NCBI GenBank assembly: GCA_027943335.1
Contig: BSBK01004082.1
Location: forward strand, 303,501 to 367,500
Length of the DNA: 64,000 bases
Direction: 5' to 3'
Origin: Chamaecyparis obtusa
Lineage: Eukaryota > Streptophyta > Pinopsida > Cupressales > Cupressaceae
Shown: positions 50,227 through 62,956 of the stretch, one piece after another
Numbering within the stretch: the first letter of the stretch is position 1
How the letters are laid out: every line of letters starts with the position of its first letter
The notes under the pieces: generated by a model
Database searches by the model: none
Told to the model about the DNA's origin: nothing
The model's input: the letters and a program-made list of their open reading frames with translations, nothing else
Made by a program: the position numbers and the translations under genes

Positions 50227-50600
50227 TCTAATGCACCTAGGAAAGATAACATATTCAATTGGGATTACAATACATGGTATAGTTACCACTATTGTGGAGA
50301 ATATGGTCATATTCTATAAAATTGTAGAAGGACACACTTTAGAGGTAAATCCAAGAGTTGGATGAATGGAAGATTGGTCTGTTATAGTTGTGACAAGATT
50401 GGCGATTTAAGAAATGATTGCAGGACCAGAGTACCAACACTGAGTAATGAACAAATAAAAGGTAAAGAGACTATTGATCAAATAAAGAACCAAATGAATC
50501 AAACATGGAGAAACAAAGAGGAAGTAAGTAGTAGTGGATCCAATGAACCTAAGATCACCCAATCCAATGGATTAGGTGATCACACTACTTATAATTAAGA
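50227..50600 (+). pseudogene. Gag nucleocapsid fragment with two damaged zinc knuckles
   Basis: One frame shows YHYCGEYGHILxNC (first Cys replaced by Tyr, a stop inside) and then CYSCDKIGDLRNDC (His replaced by Asp), followed by a Lys/Asn/Gln-rich tail that ends at a stop near 50598. Paired CX2CX4HX4C knuckles are typical of retroelement gag. Only this fragment remains. Confidence 0.55.
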
Positions 50601-51484
50601 AAAAAAGGTATGTAACAAATTGTATTTTCAAATGCTATATTTTACACTAGTTCCTAACATTAGATGTGTTAAAGTCCATATTTGCATAAGTAAAGATGTA
50701 TTAGGATAGATTTGAGAAAAAATATTTATTATGCATAATTGGTGTCAAGCATCATTATTTATGTCTATAGTGCCTGAGTCACTCAGTATGTGTCAAGCTC
50801 CTATAATATATGAGATTATATATTAACCGAGCTGAACTAGAAATGTCAGTAGTGACCGAGTGATAAATTGAGAAAATGAGCTAATTGAGCTATCATACAA
50901 AGGTTGAGAAAATTGTATTATACCTACTAGTATATAGAGCATTTATTGAAGACCTAATCTGACCGTTTGAATCTATATAATGGAATTTACCATTGATTTT
51001 CATTTCACCAAGTAATTTGAGATTTTACAAGAGTAAAAGTACATAGTTGTGTCGCACTAAAGGACATTTTTAATGGCACACATGAGGTGCCATGTGGCAT
51101 TGATGTGGTGGGGGAGTTCTAGCCGAAACTGTTTCAGCCGGAACGGTTCTAGCCGAAACCATTTCATGAAAAACTATTTAAACCCAAAAAATGGGTTGGG
51201 TGGCTCATGCACGGGACCGTGTTTGGTCGCCCACAGTTTCGGCTAAACCACTTTCGGCTGAACCTATCTAAGTGGCATCCCATGCGGTGGCCAAATAAGA
51301 AAAAAAGGTTGAGTCTTAGAAGTTCTCACTTCTAGATTTGAATTCTTTGTCAAAATTTAACTTTCTATAAAATCTAAAAAAACCCTTTTGTAGAGCTCGG
51401 AGTCAAGATTATGGTCATGTAATTTTTATCATGTTTTGATTTCATATAATATATTTGAATAATGGTGAAATGGGTTCACCATTT
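50601..51484. other. Non-coding stretch with inverted repeats
   Basis: No gene. A perfect 12-bp inverted pair, AGCCGAAACTGT (51121-51132) and ACAGTTTCGGCT (51233-51244), encloses further GCCGAAAC/GTTTCGGC copies. ACCGAG-type motifs occur near 50825-50860. The last bases hold GGGTTCACCA, a primer-site candidate for the LTR that follows. Confidence 0.5.
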
Positions 51485-52955
51485 TGAATGGGGTTGAATA
51501 TGGATAGGGGATGAATGTGAATAGATAGGGTGTGAAATATATGTGATGGAAATTGTTATGGACATACAAATTAAATAAAAGATGAACACTTATCTTGAAA
51601 AGAGGTTGATGTAGAAATCACTATTTTCTGATGTCTATGTTTAGTTTTGGGAGATTCTACAACCTACTCCGAACTGGAAATGTCGAGACAGAGAAAACCT
51701 AGAAAATTTTTGTCATTATAAGTTTAGGTCAACTTTGACCTAGATAGTGGGGCACAATCTTATCCCTCACTAAAGGTCATCCCTGACCTGAAACAGCTCC
51801 GACGAAAATTTTGTTTACAGATCCTAGAAGTTCACCGAAAAGGGTATCCAGATCTGAACTACAATCTATTGTCTTGTACCTATACCTACAAGAAAAATTG
51901 TTTTTTTTTTGGATGAGGGGTTTGCCTTAGTCAAACCTCAGGTTGGAATCAACCTTAATAATGAAATTAAAATATAGAATGCTAGCAAGTAGTAGAAGTA
52001 GATCTAACAATGAAGCTATGATATTCAATAGATATGCAATTGTATTTCAAATGTAAACAAGTATATTGGTATGAAATCTTGAACATAACATTAACAAATG
52101 TAGATCAAAACCTCCATGATTGTATGCTTGGAATCCACCTTGAAGGGAGAAAGAATAGATCTTGAAAATGAACAAAGGATCTTGAAGGAAGATCACACCA
52201 CCATGATGGATAGATCTAGGGTTTGAATGATGAATCTTGAATGCTTGAACAAAATCCCTTCAAAGGCTTGAATGCTTGAATCCTTGATCTTTAATGGAGA
52301 GCTTGAATGCTTGGATGCTTTCTTGAGGAAATATTGAGCACTTGATCTCAAAAATTTGATGTCTTGATCATGAAAATGGATGTAATTGCTTGATTGTGGA
52401 TGTAGAAAATGAGAGAGGAAGACTTCCTTTTATAGTGATCTAGGGGACAAACTTCTAGAGAAGGACAACATTGGAGAATTAAATCCTAATTAATCTTAAC
52501 CCCTAGAAATGGATGTAGATTAAATGTAATTTAAGATTTTATAGTTCTGAAACCTGAAACAACCGACTTGGAAGCGAGAAAATAAAACTTTTCAAAGCCC
52601 GACATCCAAAAACTCCCAGAACTTGAAATTTGGACTTGGGTTCAAGGTTGAGGTTGACTCTATCCTAGGTCAAAGTTGAGGTTGACTCTAACCTAGGTTA
52701 GGGTGAAGGTTGACCTTGACCCATTAGGTCAACCTTGACCCATCAGGTCATCCTTGACCTAGAAAGTCAAAGTCTTCAGTTTCTCAAAGAAAGTTGTCAA
52801 AAAGAGGTTGGAAACAGGGAGAGAGAAGTAGAATAGGGGGGAAATAGCCATATCCATGCAAAGACCAAATAAAGGTGCTTGACATGACCGCAAACCACTT
52901 ACTCAGAGGGCTAAATACTCTTAACATGGAAGTGCTTCCATTTTAAGATGATACA
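51485..52955 (-). repeat. Diverged LTR related to the Tat-like gypsy
   Basis: 1471 bases ending GAAGTGCTTCCATTTTAAG plus ATGATACA, as the gypsy LTRs do, and sharing blocks such as TTTTATAGTG and AGAATTAAATCC. Its left edge is bordered by the same GGGTTCACCA, so it is a minus-strand 5' LTR whose internal region is lost. It carries TTGACC/GGTCAA repeats at 52640-52775. Confidence 0.65.
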
Positions 52956-53811
52956 ATATTATAAGTTGAAAATACTTCAAGTACGTATTTTACATTTAAG
53001 AACACACTCATTTGAAAAAGATTAAAAAAAAAAATCATATCAGAAAAATTTAAAATTTACATTTAACACTAGAGGAGAGATTCCTCTTCAAGAATATATA
53101 ATTTTTTTTAATGGTGTAGATTTGATAGGGAAAATTTGGTGTGAACAAAAAATTGTTGATTTTGGGTAACACCAACTTTGGATAGTTATAACAGACAAAA
53201 TATATATGGAAATCCAATCTTTCTTTTTTTATGCACTAGCTATACATGTCATCTAAAATATATTCTGAAATTAGAGGAAAAAAATATTATTTGCATATAG
53301 TTTTTTGGTGTGAACGAGACCCTAGATTTTTAGCAATAAAAAAATGGACTTCAAAAATTAAAAAAATATGTCAATTTTTGTTCAATTTTTTTACAAAAAA
53401 TTATAAGCATAGACTTCATCAAATTTTACACATTTCATTAGTTTACATTATCTTCAAATTCTAAATACAAATGCCACTTTTATGTCATTAAAGTTGAAAA
53501 TTTTGCATGTTGTCATCCTTTTCCTTTATAAAAGTGACACAAGTTTGTACTTTTACCCACAAAGAGATTCAAAGGTGATTGTTAGAGCAATTTGTGCAAA
53601 TTTAGTTTGTGAAGATCTGATGCCATGTTGTCAGCAAACATTGAGAAGTGTTGATAAGACCAGGTATTACCAAGCTACACAAAATTCATTTTATAAACCC
53701 TAATTTGGAAAAATAGCATCAAGATCATTTGCTGGAGTAAGGAAGCAAGGAAATGAGGTACAAAATGTTTAGTTAGTCAGAAGTGATGCATGCAAACCAC
53801 TAAATTTCTAA
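52956..53811. other. No recognisable gene
   Basis: AT-rich. Two frames of 72-73 codons (53246-53703) show only biased Lys/Phe/Ile composition. The upstream part of the following frame may begin here. Confidence 0.45.
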
Positions 53812-55795
53812 GTTGTACCTAAGAGTGTTGTGAAGGGAGATCTTTTCAGAGCCCTGCCTTCGATCTTGCCTAAAGTTTTGATGATCTACAATGTGTGAGC
53901 ATGCTACATGTGTAAGATCGGTGAAATTGGTGACTATGAGCTGAAAGAGTCTTACAATAAATTATGTGAGAATGGAGTGTTGAAGGAAGAGAATCAACAC
54001 ATTGTCGACAAAGGGTTAGTTCAGCCACTAGACTTCCCTCACAATTTTAAAATGGAATAGATCAAGAATTTTTTGAGTCAAGTTCACAACATGCAACTAT
54101 GGTTGGAGAATGGGCTGGTGAAGATCACTAAGGAAATCATACACTGATTCACCGAATACCCTACTCTTACCAGGAAGAAGACTATGAGATGTCAAAGAAA
54201 AGAATTTATTCAAGAGAACACCATGGCTGTATGGAATAAACAAGGAATGACTATTTCCATGATCATGGATCCTAAGATTGATTTTTTAGTAAGGGTAATT
54301 ACACACAAGTTCTATCAGTCAAGGAAGATGGATAGTGTTCCCTACATTGCAGTGGACCAGGCATGGAAGATAGCGAAGAAGGATCATACATATGATCTTT
54401 TCGAGCTAGAGCTAACACAATTGGGTGAGAACCTATCATGAATTAGGAAAGAAAAGAACTCAATGTTTAAGTTCAGATCCTTGATAGTCTGTATATTTTT
54501 ATATGTACAAAATAATTTTCCTACAATAGGAGATGTAGTCCAGAGTCAGAACCAACCTATGAGACAACAAATTAGTGAATTTTCTCAACAACTAGGAGAT
54601 AACTTTGATAGTGCGATGGAGAACTATGTTGTTGAGTTTAAGAATAAAATGAGAAAGAGAAGTAGAATTCTAGTATCATTAGTTGATAAATTCTATGATG
54701 ATGTATGTTTTTTTGTGGATACTGATCACACATTTGTACAAGCCATTGTACCAAGGGTAGCATGGTTGAGACCATTTCCCTATGAGGTAAATATAGATGA
54801 AACATCTATAGCTATAACTACTTTACTTGTAGAAGAAATTGATAGTAAAGCCAAGACTTTTGGGAACTATGAGGAAGCTAAGTCTAAGATAACAATAGGC
54901 TTAAAGTCTACAACCTTAGAAAGGAAGAGAAAGAAGTTAGTGAAAAACATTGAGAAAATGCTAGGTCAAGGAGAAGAGGAGAATGCACCTCTCGCAATCA
55001 CACAAGGCCATGGTGAGGATGAATCAAATGAGTCTAAAGAAAGTGAGGATGAGGAAGTAAATACACAAAAGAAGGGTAGAGATATAATGGTTTCTAAGCC
55101 TAGCAAGAAGAAAAACCTATAATAGAAGCCTACTCCTCCTGTAGAAACAAGACTGAGAACATGGGAAGCTTCAATTGCAATAGCTATCGAGCCACATAAG
55201 AAAACACTAGTAAAGAATACTAAAGGGAGGAGCTCACAAAAAAGGAAACAAGTTCAAAAAAAAGTTGTGTCGAGAAATCCTAAGAAGAAACCAAGAAGGA
55301 AATTGGTACTAAAAAAGGATGATGATGATGAGGAAATGATAGACATGGATGACATCAGTAAACTCACAGTGGCTACACATAAGAATCCAACCAATGTGGA
55401 TGATATTTTTCAAAATATGTAGAGTACCATAGGTTTGGTAGGTTTTAAATTTATTAGATTTGAAAAGCTGAGTGAAGTTAATAAGGCAAAGATAGAAGAA
55501 TCAATGATAGAAATGTTGGTTACATTTAAGATGACACCTTTGGAAATGGGGAATCTTATCCTTGATGAATTATTTAGAAAATTTTATGAGAGATGACAAT
55601 ATTCCATTATGATAGAAAGCCAGATAAGAGAAGGAACCTTAGCACAAATAATACTTGAGTTAACAACAAAGAAAAGAACAAAATTCATGGAGCAATATAG
55701 AAATAGGTTTATACCTAAATTGAGGGCATATTCCATATTGAAGAAGAATGTGGAAGAAGTTGTCAAACAAATAACATTGATACGGAAGACAATCT
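53812..55795 (+). pseudogene. Decayed long reading frame, 5' part
   Basis: One frame runs through with stops at 53896, near 54058, near 54145, 54439, 55120, 55420 and 55594. Blocks look protein-like: NKLCENGVLKEENQHIVDKG, then VWNKQGMTISMIMDPKIDFL, then FPTIGDVVQSQNQPMRQQI, and a Lys/Glu-rich tail with likely coiled coils. I do not recognise a domain. It may be an extra gene of a larger retroelement that continues past the window. The frame reaches the copia target site inside KTI and resumes at 62957. Confidence 0.5.
55791..55795. repeat. Target duplication AATCT, left
   Basis: AATCT here and at 62952-62956; removing the element and one copy keeps the host frame. Confidence 0.95.
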
Positions 55796-57061
55796 TGTTG
55801 GATACAATTGTCTGAAGGACATTGTTGGATTAGCTATGTGTTGTCTTTGATGTCACACAAATGTCATATCAATTATCATTCTCAGTATCTACCGAGTTTA
55901 GTCAGTCAGCTAAGTGGTTCTCAATATCTATCAAGTTCAGTCAGTCAGCTAAGCAGTTCTTAGTATCTACCGAGTTCAGTCAGTCAGCTAAGCGGTTTTC
56001 AGTATCTACCGAGCTCAGTTGGTCAGCTAGATAGTTTTTAGTGTCTACCAAGTTCTCTCAGGTGTCTAAAGGAAACATGATAGGATAACAGTGTTAACCG
56101 AGCCTCCTTGGTTATCGAAGGAAATTAGTGGTTACCAAGCTCTCTCAGTATCCAGAGGATGTTGCAGAATTTGCTGTGGTTACTGAGTTCTCTCGGTCAC
56201 CGAAGGAAATCTTTTCAGGATTAATGTTTACCAAGCAAGGTCGGCCCTTTCAAAGAATTTTGTTATTATAGTTTGTTTATCCCAGCTGACTGTTATAATA
56301 ATTATTAGTGCCGACTTGACAATCTAAATGATTATGAAATAGCATATATATATAGAAGGTCAAATGGTGGATAAAAGATATACAGCATGCAGAAATCATT
56401 TTGAAGAAAGGTGTGTGCAAATTTTGAAGGATGGTCAGATATCCTTGAGGAGTAGCAAAGATTTAATTGATCAGTAAGGATCTAGTGAAACAGAACAGAG
56501 ATCTATATTCAACAATTTAGTTGCAGGTTATTTCATTGTTACTCTCTAGCAATTGTAGCAGTGATATCAAAATCTCTTAACTGAGTTGGTTTAACAACCA
56601 TTTTGTAAATCCTCTAACAAGGTAACAGTTCTGTTGAATTGTTTCAAGACCTCTTACAAGGCCACTCCTAGTAGGGTGATTAAATCCTCTAACAAGGTCA
56701 CACCTAACAGTGTGTTTTGTAACCTTTTATCGGGTTGGCTTCTAACCGGGCATCACTTCAGAAGAGTGAAAAATAGTAACTAGTTACATTGGTGGTTTTT
56801 CCCATATTGGGTTTCCACGATAAATTTGGTGTCTCTTGTGTTCATGTTATTTTCTTTATTCATTCAAGTTAATCAGTGATGAATGCATAAGGACAGTTTA
56901 AATTATTACACACTTCAAGGATCAAGTTTTCAGCATTTCTCTGTATATTTACCAAGTGGCACAGTAAATAATTTGTTAAGATATTTAAGGGATCAGTGGT
57001 AATATTTTTGTGGTTAACTGATTCACCCCCCCTCTTAGTTACTACATCTATATTTCCAACA
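55796..57061 (+). repeat. Copia 5' LTR
   Basis: 1266 bases. It carries four 39-bp tandem units at 55881-56036 and, further on, inverted ACCGAG/CTCGGT pairs. GATTCACCCCCCCTCTTAGTT lies near the end. Confidence 0.97.
55881..56036 (+). repeat. Four 39-bp units in the copia 5' LTR
   Basis: Units begin CTCAGTATCTACCGAGTTCA and continue with GTCGGTCAGCTAAG. A fifth, partial unit follows. Being near the LTR start, they probably belong to the U3 promoter region. Confidence 0.9.
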
Positions 57062-57063
57062 AT

Positions 57064-57075
57064 TGGTATCAGAGC
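57064..57075 (+). promoter_or_regulatory. Primer-binding site, initiator tRNA-Met
   Basis: TGGTATCAGAGC, two bases after the LTR; the standard copia primer site in plants. Confidence 0.95.
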
Positions 57076-57123
57076 TTTTGGTGCTTGTAGAAAGGGTTTC
57101 AAGGACCTAAGCTAAAGATCAGG

Positions 57124-60100
57124 ATGTCTTACAAAAGAGAAATTCCAAGGCTTAACAGAAATAAATTTTCAGCATGGCAAGGTCCCGTGAGATTACATCT
57201 GGCTTCCATTGGTGATTCAGGATGCAAATATATTGATCAAGAATATACAATTCTTACTGGCACATTAACTGTTGAAGACATTGCAGAGAAGAAGAACCAT
57301 AACACTATGATGATAGACATTGCATCAGCTCTTAGCTATGAAGAATTTGATGAAATCAAAGATTGCACATCTGCTCATGAAATGTGGAACAAGCTAAAGA
57401 AAATCTATGGTAGTGATGACAATGTGAAGAGAGCCAAAGCAGAGAGCCTAAGAGGACAGTTTGATCAAATGAAAATGAGAGAAGAAGAAAACATTGCAAA
57501 ATATGTTGAAAGAATCAAGACAAGTGTTAGTGCAATCAGAGCTTCTGGAGGAAAAATTGATGATGAAACAGTTATAAGTAAGGTTCTTAGAACATTACTC
57601 CCTATTTATGCAATAAGATTTTCTACTATTCAAGAAAGAAGATGTGAAGAAAATCACAATATAACTTTAGATGCCTTAGTTGGAAGATTGACAGCCTTTG
57701 AACTAGATAACTATGACAACTATGTTCCAACTTCTAAAAATATTGAATCATCTTTTGAGGCCAAACTTTCACTCAAGAAAGGGAAGAAAATCCAATTAGA
57801 AAGTGAAGAAGAATCAGAGAAAAGTTCTGATAGCGATCTTGAAGTTATTGAAGCATTGCTTGCAAAGAAGTATTCAAGAGGCAGAGGAAAATACAAAGGT
57901 AAAACTCCCTTAATCTATTTTTCATGTGAAGAAATTGGTCATATTGGAGCTAGGTGTCCAAACAAGCAAAGAAAAGATGAGAAGAAAAATTACAAGTACA
58001 ATGGCAAGAAAAATTTCAAATCATTCAAGGATAAAGGTAAGAAAACATGTTTCTTAGCTAAAGATTTGGATGATAGTGAAGAAGAAATTGTTTTCATTGC
58101 TATAAAAGATGAGTCTGATAATGATGAAGATGAGATGGCACTTATCTCTCATATAAGCAAGAATGATACATGGATTATAGATAGTGGATGCTCACATCAT
58201 ATGACTGGTGACAAGACCAAGTTTGAACACTTTGAAAACTTTGATGGTGGTAATGTAAGGTTTGGAAACAATGAACCCTATTGTATAAAAGGAAAGGGAT
58301 GAATTTCATTAACCAAAAAACTTATATGTGATAATGCATATTGGGTTGAACGACTAAAGAATAATCTTCTAAGTGTAGCACAACTAATCAACATTGGATT
58401 CAAGGTTGAATTCATGAATGGCAAAGCAAGACTGCTGGATGACAAAGGAAAACTGATAGGATTAGGCAAACAAACCAAAGGTAACCTGTTTTATCTTGAT
58501 CTTGGTGATTACTCATGTTTTATTGCTCAAATTGAAGAAAGTTGGTTATGGCACAAAAGGTTATGTCATGTAAATTTTGACAACATGATAAAAATAAGCA
58601 AATTCAAGAAAGTAAGAGGTATTCCTACTTTGAAGAAACTTGATGTTGGTCTATGCAAGAATTGTCAAATTGGTAAAATGGGAAAGTCTAGTTTCAAAAG
58701 TAAAAACTATCAATCTGAAGATATTTTGGAAATTGTGCATACTAATTTATGTGGACCTATTGGAATTGAGAGCTATACTAGGGAAAAATTCTTTATTCTC
58801 TTTGTTGATGATTATTCTAGAATGATGACTGTTATGTATTTAAGAGAAAAGTCTAAAGTATTTGAGAAGTTCAAATGGTATTTAGCAAGAGTAGAAAAGG
58901 AAACAGGAAAAAGAATAAAATGCTTGAGATCAGACAGAGGTGGTGAATTCATCTCCCATGAATTCAATAATTTCTGCATTGAAAGAGGAATCAAAAGACA
59001 GGTATCAGCCCCGAGAACTCCTGAGCAAAATGGAATAACTGAAAGAAGGAACAGATCTATCATGGACTGGGCAAGGACTCTAATGATTGAAAAGAACATT
59101 GCTATGAAATATTGGAAGGAAGCTATCAGCATTGCAGTTCATACCTTGAACCGAGTACAGCTGAGAAAAGACACATTCAAGACTCCATATGAGCTATGGT
59201 ATGGCTACAAACCAAATGTAAGTTACCTAAAAGTATTTGGTAGTAAATGTTACATCTTGAAAGAATCTAGAAAAGAAAAATTTGATGTGAAAACTGATGA
59301 AGGAATGTTTTTGGGATATTCTTGCAAAAGTAAGGCATATAGATGTCTAAATTTGTCTACTCACAAAATCATAGAAAGTGCACATGTGAGAATTGATGAG
59401 TTTGCAAAAAAGATTGAAGAAGAAAGCAAAAAGGAACCAGAGGACTACAGAAAATTTGTTTACATCGAACCTGATACATTTCTAGACACATGTAAGGAGA
59501 CTACATCTACCGAGCCCAGTACAATAACCGAGTCACAAGAAGAAGTTCAGACCGAGTCACAAAGTACCGAGTCTCAGTCTGAAGCTATCGAGCAAGTATC
59601 TACCGAGCCTGAGCAATCTAAACCTGAAGATGAAGAAGATGACAATGTAACTCATTCAAGAAGCAAGGAACCTGTATTAGCCAAGTACGTCAGAAAGCAT
59701 CATAAACCAGATCAAATTATTGGAAACAAATAAGATGGTACTATGACAAGAAGTAAACTAAAAGGTACATGTTTATTTGCTAATTTTGAACCTAAAAATG
59801 TCAAAGATGCATTAGAAAATGAAAGCTAGATTGAGGCTATGAATGAAGAAATAGATAAAATAGAGAAAAATAAGACATGGACTCTTGTACCTAGGCCTAA
59901 AGATAAAAATGTAATTGGGACAAAATGGGTATTCAGAAATAAGTTGAATGAAGATGGTCAAGTATCAAGAAACAAAGCAAGATTGGTATGTAAAGGATAT
60001 TCTCAAGAAGAAGGAATAGATTATGGAGAGGCTTTTGCTCCTGTTGCAAGATTAGAAGGTGTGAGGACTTTACTTGCATATGCAGCACATAAAGGATTTA

Positions 60101-61326
60101 AGGTATATCAGATGGATATCAAATCTACTTTTATCAATGGTATTCTTGAGGAAGAAGTCTACATTGAGCAACCTAAAGGTTTTATTGATCCAGACAAAAG
60201 GGATATGGTCTACAAATTACAAAAAGCATTGTATGGTCTGAAACAAGCTCCTAGAGCATGGTATGAAAGATTACATAACTATCTTACTCATATTAATTTC
60301 AAAAGGGATAATGACAACAACAATTTATACATCAAAGAAGGATCAGCTAACAAAATTGTTTTGGTAGAAATATTTGTGGATGATACTGTGTTTACAGGAA
60401 ATGATGATCAGTGAAAAGAATTTTCAGAGCTTATGAACAAAGAATTTGAAATGTCTATGTTTGGTCAGATAAAATTCTTTGTTGGACTTCAGATTCAGCA
60501 GAACAAAAATGGTATCTACATTACTCAGTCTAAATATATCAGGGAAATACTTAAGAAATTTGGTATGAAAGATTCAAAACCAGTTGGTACACCCATGTGT
60601 ACTAGACTAAATCTTACCAAAGATGATGATTCAAAAGAAGTAGATCAGACCTTATACAGATCAATGATTAGAAAATTACAGTATGTAGTACACATAAGGC
60701 CTGATATTGCCTTAGCAATTGGAATAGTGGCAAGATTCTTAGCTAAACCCAGAGAAAATCACATGATGGAAATCAAAAGAATCTTGAGGTATTTAAGGGG
60801 AACTAAATATTATGGCTTGTGGTATAAATTTGGAAGAAATCTAGATTTAAAAGTGTTTACTGATGCTGATTGGGCAAGAAACATTGATGACATAAAGAGT
60901 ACAAGTGGTGGTGCATTCTTTCTTGGCAAGAGGTTAGTATCTTGGACTAGTAAAAAGCAAAATTGCACATCCCAATCCACAGCAGAAGCAGAATATGTTG
61001 CTGCAGCAGTAAACTGCTCTAATATTATATGGTTTAAACAGCTTTTGGAAGGCATGAAGGTTGAGATCAAAGAACTAGTTGTTATGTTTTGTGATAATAC
61101 AAGTGCAATAAATATTTCAAAGAATCCAGTAATGCATTCCAAAACCAAGCACATTGCAATTAAATATCACTTTGTCAGAGAATTGGTAAAGGACAAGGAA
61201 ATCAGATTGGAATATATTCATACAAAAGAACAAATTATAGATATCTTCACCAAGCCACTACCTAAGGATGCATTCTTGTATCTAAGAGGCAAGTTAGGGG
61301 TCACTCCCCTATTCGAGGTTCACTAA
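57124..61326 (+). pseudogene. Copia gag-pol polyprotein, inactivated
   Basis: Start ATG 57124, end TAA after PLFEVH. One register holds throughout, with stops at codons 393 (58300), 870 (59731), 902 (59827) and 1097 (60412). Gag knuckle: YFSC...GH...C at residues 265-278, first Cys replaced by Tyr. Protease DSG at 353-355. Integrase: zinc motif from WHKRLCH to CKNC; the first catalytic Asp is Asn541 (HTNLCGP), while Asp604 and Glu640 (35 apart) remain. RT centre FVDD at 1084-1087. RNase H: VFTDADWA and STAEAEY. The carboxy end is otherwise clean (DIFTKPLP). Several changes (Cys to Tyr, Asp to Asn, Trp to stop) are G to A. Confidence 0.95.
59500..59620 (+). repeat. ACCGAG repeats inside the copia coding region
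   Basis: Between integrase and RT, ACCGAG (or ATCGAG) occurs about six times, encoding Thr-Glu in a TESQ-rich linker. The same hexamer is repeated in the LTRs of this element. Confidence 0.6.
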
Positions 61327-61672
61327 ATAAAGTTTTAGTGATGCATCAACCAGAACATGTTGAAGATCAATCAGTTGATGTAGCATAGTCAAGGAATCAT
61401 TGCATATGAATCAGTACATAAGGTACATTGATATTTACCAAAACTATGTAAGTTGTCTTTGGCATGTGTTGTCAAAGAGGAAGAGTTTGCTATCATTTCA
61501 TTTCAAGAAATTTCTAAGAAGAATAATTTGAGAAGTTAAGAGGGAGAGTTCTCAGTCAGAGAAAGAAGTTTGAAGATGATGGGAATTAGAATGAAGCTAA
61601 GGATATGTTTCTTACTCTTGGTTTATCTATGAAATTTCATTGTGCTATGACATGTTGTGTTTCCATAATTGC

Positions 61673-61684
61673 GAAAGAGGGAGA
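61673..61684 (+). promoter_or_regulatory. Copia polypurine tract
   Basis: GAAAGAGGGAGA directly before the 3' LTR (one T lies between). Confidence 0.9.
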
Positions 61685-61685
61685 T

Positions 61686-62951
61686 TGTTGGACACAATTG
61701 TTTGAAGGACATTGTTGGATTAGCTATGTGTTGTCTTTGATGTCACACAAATGTCATATCAATTATCATTCTCAGTATCTACCGAGTTCAGTCGGTCAGC
61801 TAAGTGGTTCTCAGTATCTACCAAGTTTAGTTGGCCAGCTAAGCAGTTCTCAGTATCTACCGAGTTCAGTCGGTCAGCTAAGCGGTTCTCAGTATCTACC
61901 AAGCTGAGTTAGTCAGCTAGGTAGTTTTTAGTGTCTACCGAGTTCTCTCGGGTGTCTAAAGGAAACATGATAGGATAACAGTATTAACCGAGCCTCCTCG
62001 GTTATCGAAGGAAATTAGTGGTTACCAAGCTCTCTCAGTCTCTAAAGGATGTTGCAGAATTCACTGTGGTTACCGAGTTCTCTCGGTGACCGAAGGAAAT
62101 CTTTTCAGGATTAATGTTTACCGAGCAAGGTTGGCCCTTTCAAAGAATTTTGTTATTACAATTTGTTTATCCCACCTGACTGTTATAATAATTATTATTG
62201 CTGACTTGACAATCTAAATGATTATGAAATAGCATATATATATAGAAGGTCAAATGGTGGATAAAAGATATACAGCATGTAGAAATCATTTTGAAGAAAG
62301 GTGTGTGTGAATTTTGAAGGATGGTCAGATATCCTTGAGGAGAAACAAAGATTTAATTGATCAGTAAGGATCTAGTGAAATAGAACAAAGATCTATATTC
62401 AGCAATTCAGTTGCAGGTTATTTCATTGTTACTCTCTAGCAATTGTAGCAGTGATATCAAAATCTCTTAACCAAGTTGGTTTAACAACCATTTTGTAAAT
62501 CCTCTAACAAGGTAACAGTTCTGTTGAATTGTTTCAAGACCTCTTACAAGGCCACTCCTAGCAGGATGATTAAATCCTCTAACAAGGTCACACCTAACAG
62601 TGTGTTTTGTAACCTTTTATCGGGTTGGCTTCTAACCGGGCATCACTTTAGAAGAGTGAAAAATAGTAACTAGTTACATTGGTGGTTTTTCCCATATTGG
62701 GTTTCCACGGTAAATCTGGTGTCTCTTGTGTTCATGTTATTTTCTTTATTCATGCAAGTTAATCAGTGATGAATGCATAAGGACAGTTTAAATTATTACA
62801 CACTTCAAGGATCAAGTTTTCAGCATTTCTCTATATATTTACCGAGTGGCACAGTAAATAATTTGTTAAGATATTTAAGGGATCAGTGGTAATATTTTTG
62901 TGGTTAACTGATTCACCCCCCCTCTCAGTTATTGCATCTATATTTCCAACA
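61686..62951 (+). repeat. Copia 3' LTR
   Basis: 1266 bases, the same length as the 5' LTR with no indel between them that I can see. Confidence 0.97.
61771..61926 (+). repeat. Four 39-bp units in the copia 3' LTR
   Basis: Same array as in the 5' LTR. The period being a multiple of three leaves a spurious 100-codon frame (SQYLPSSVGQLSG repeats), which I do not call as a gene. Confidence 0.9.
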
Positions 62952-62956
62952 AATCT
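62952..62956. repeat. Target duplication AATCT, right
   Basis: Second copy of AATCT. Confidence 0.95.

Larger units (their letters stand above)
55796..62951 (+). mobile_element. Complete Ty1/copia element
   Basis: 7156 bases: two 1266-bp LTRs (TGTTGG to CCAACA), an initiator-Met primer site, one polyprotein frame of about 1400 codons in gag-protease-integrase-RT-RNase H order, a purine tract and a perfect 5-bp target duplication. Structure is intact but the polyprotein has four stops and lost catalytic residues, so it cannot move on its own. The LTRs differ at about 57 positions by eye (about 4.5 percent), around 50 of them transitions. Confidence 0.97.

Noticed and set aside
53246..53703. 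Two adjacent plus-strand frames of 72-73 codons
   Set aside because: Composition follows the AT-rich DNA, with no motif and no second copy for comparison.
61605..61907. 100-codon frame with 13-residue repeats SQYLPSSVGQLSG
   Set aside because: It is a by-product of the 39-bp units in the LTR; the period is a multiple of three, so any frame looks repetitive.
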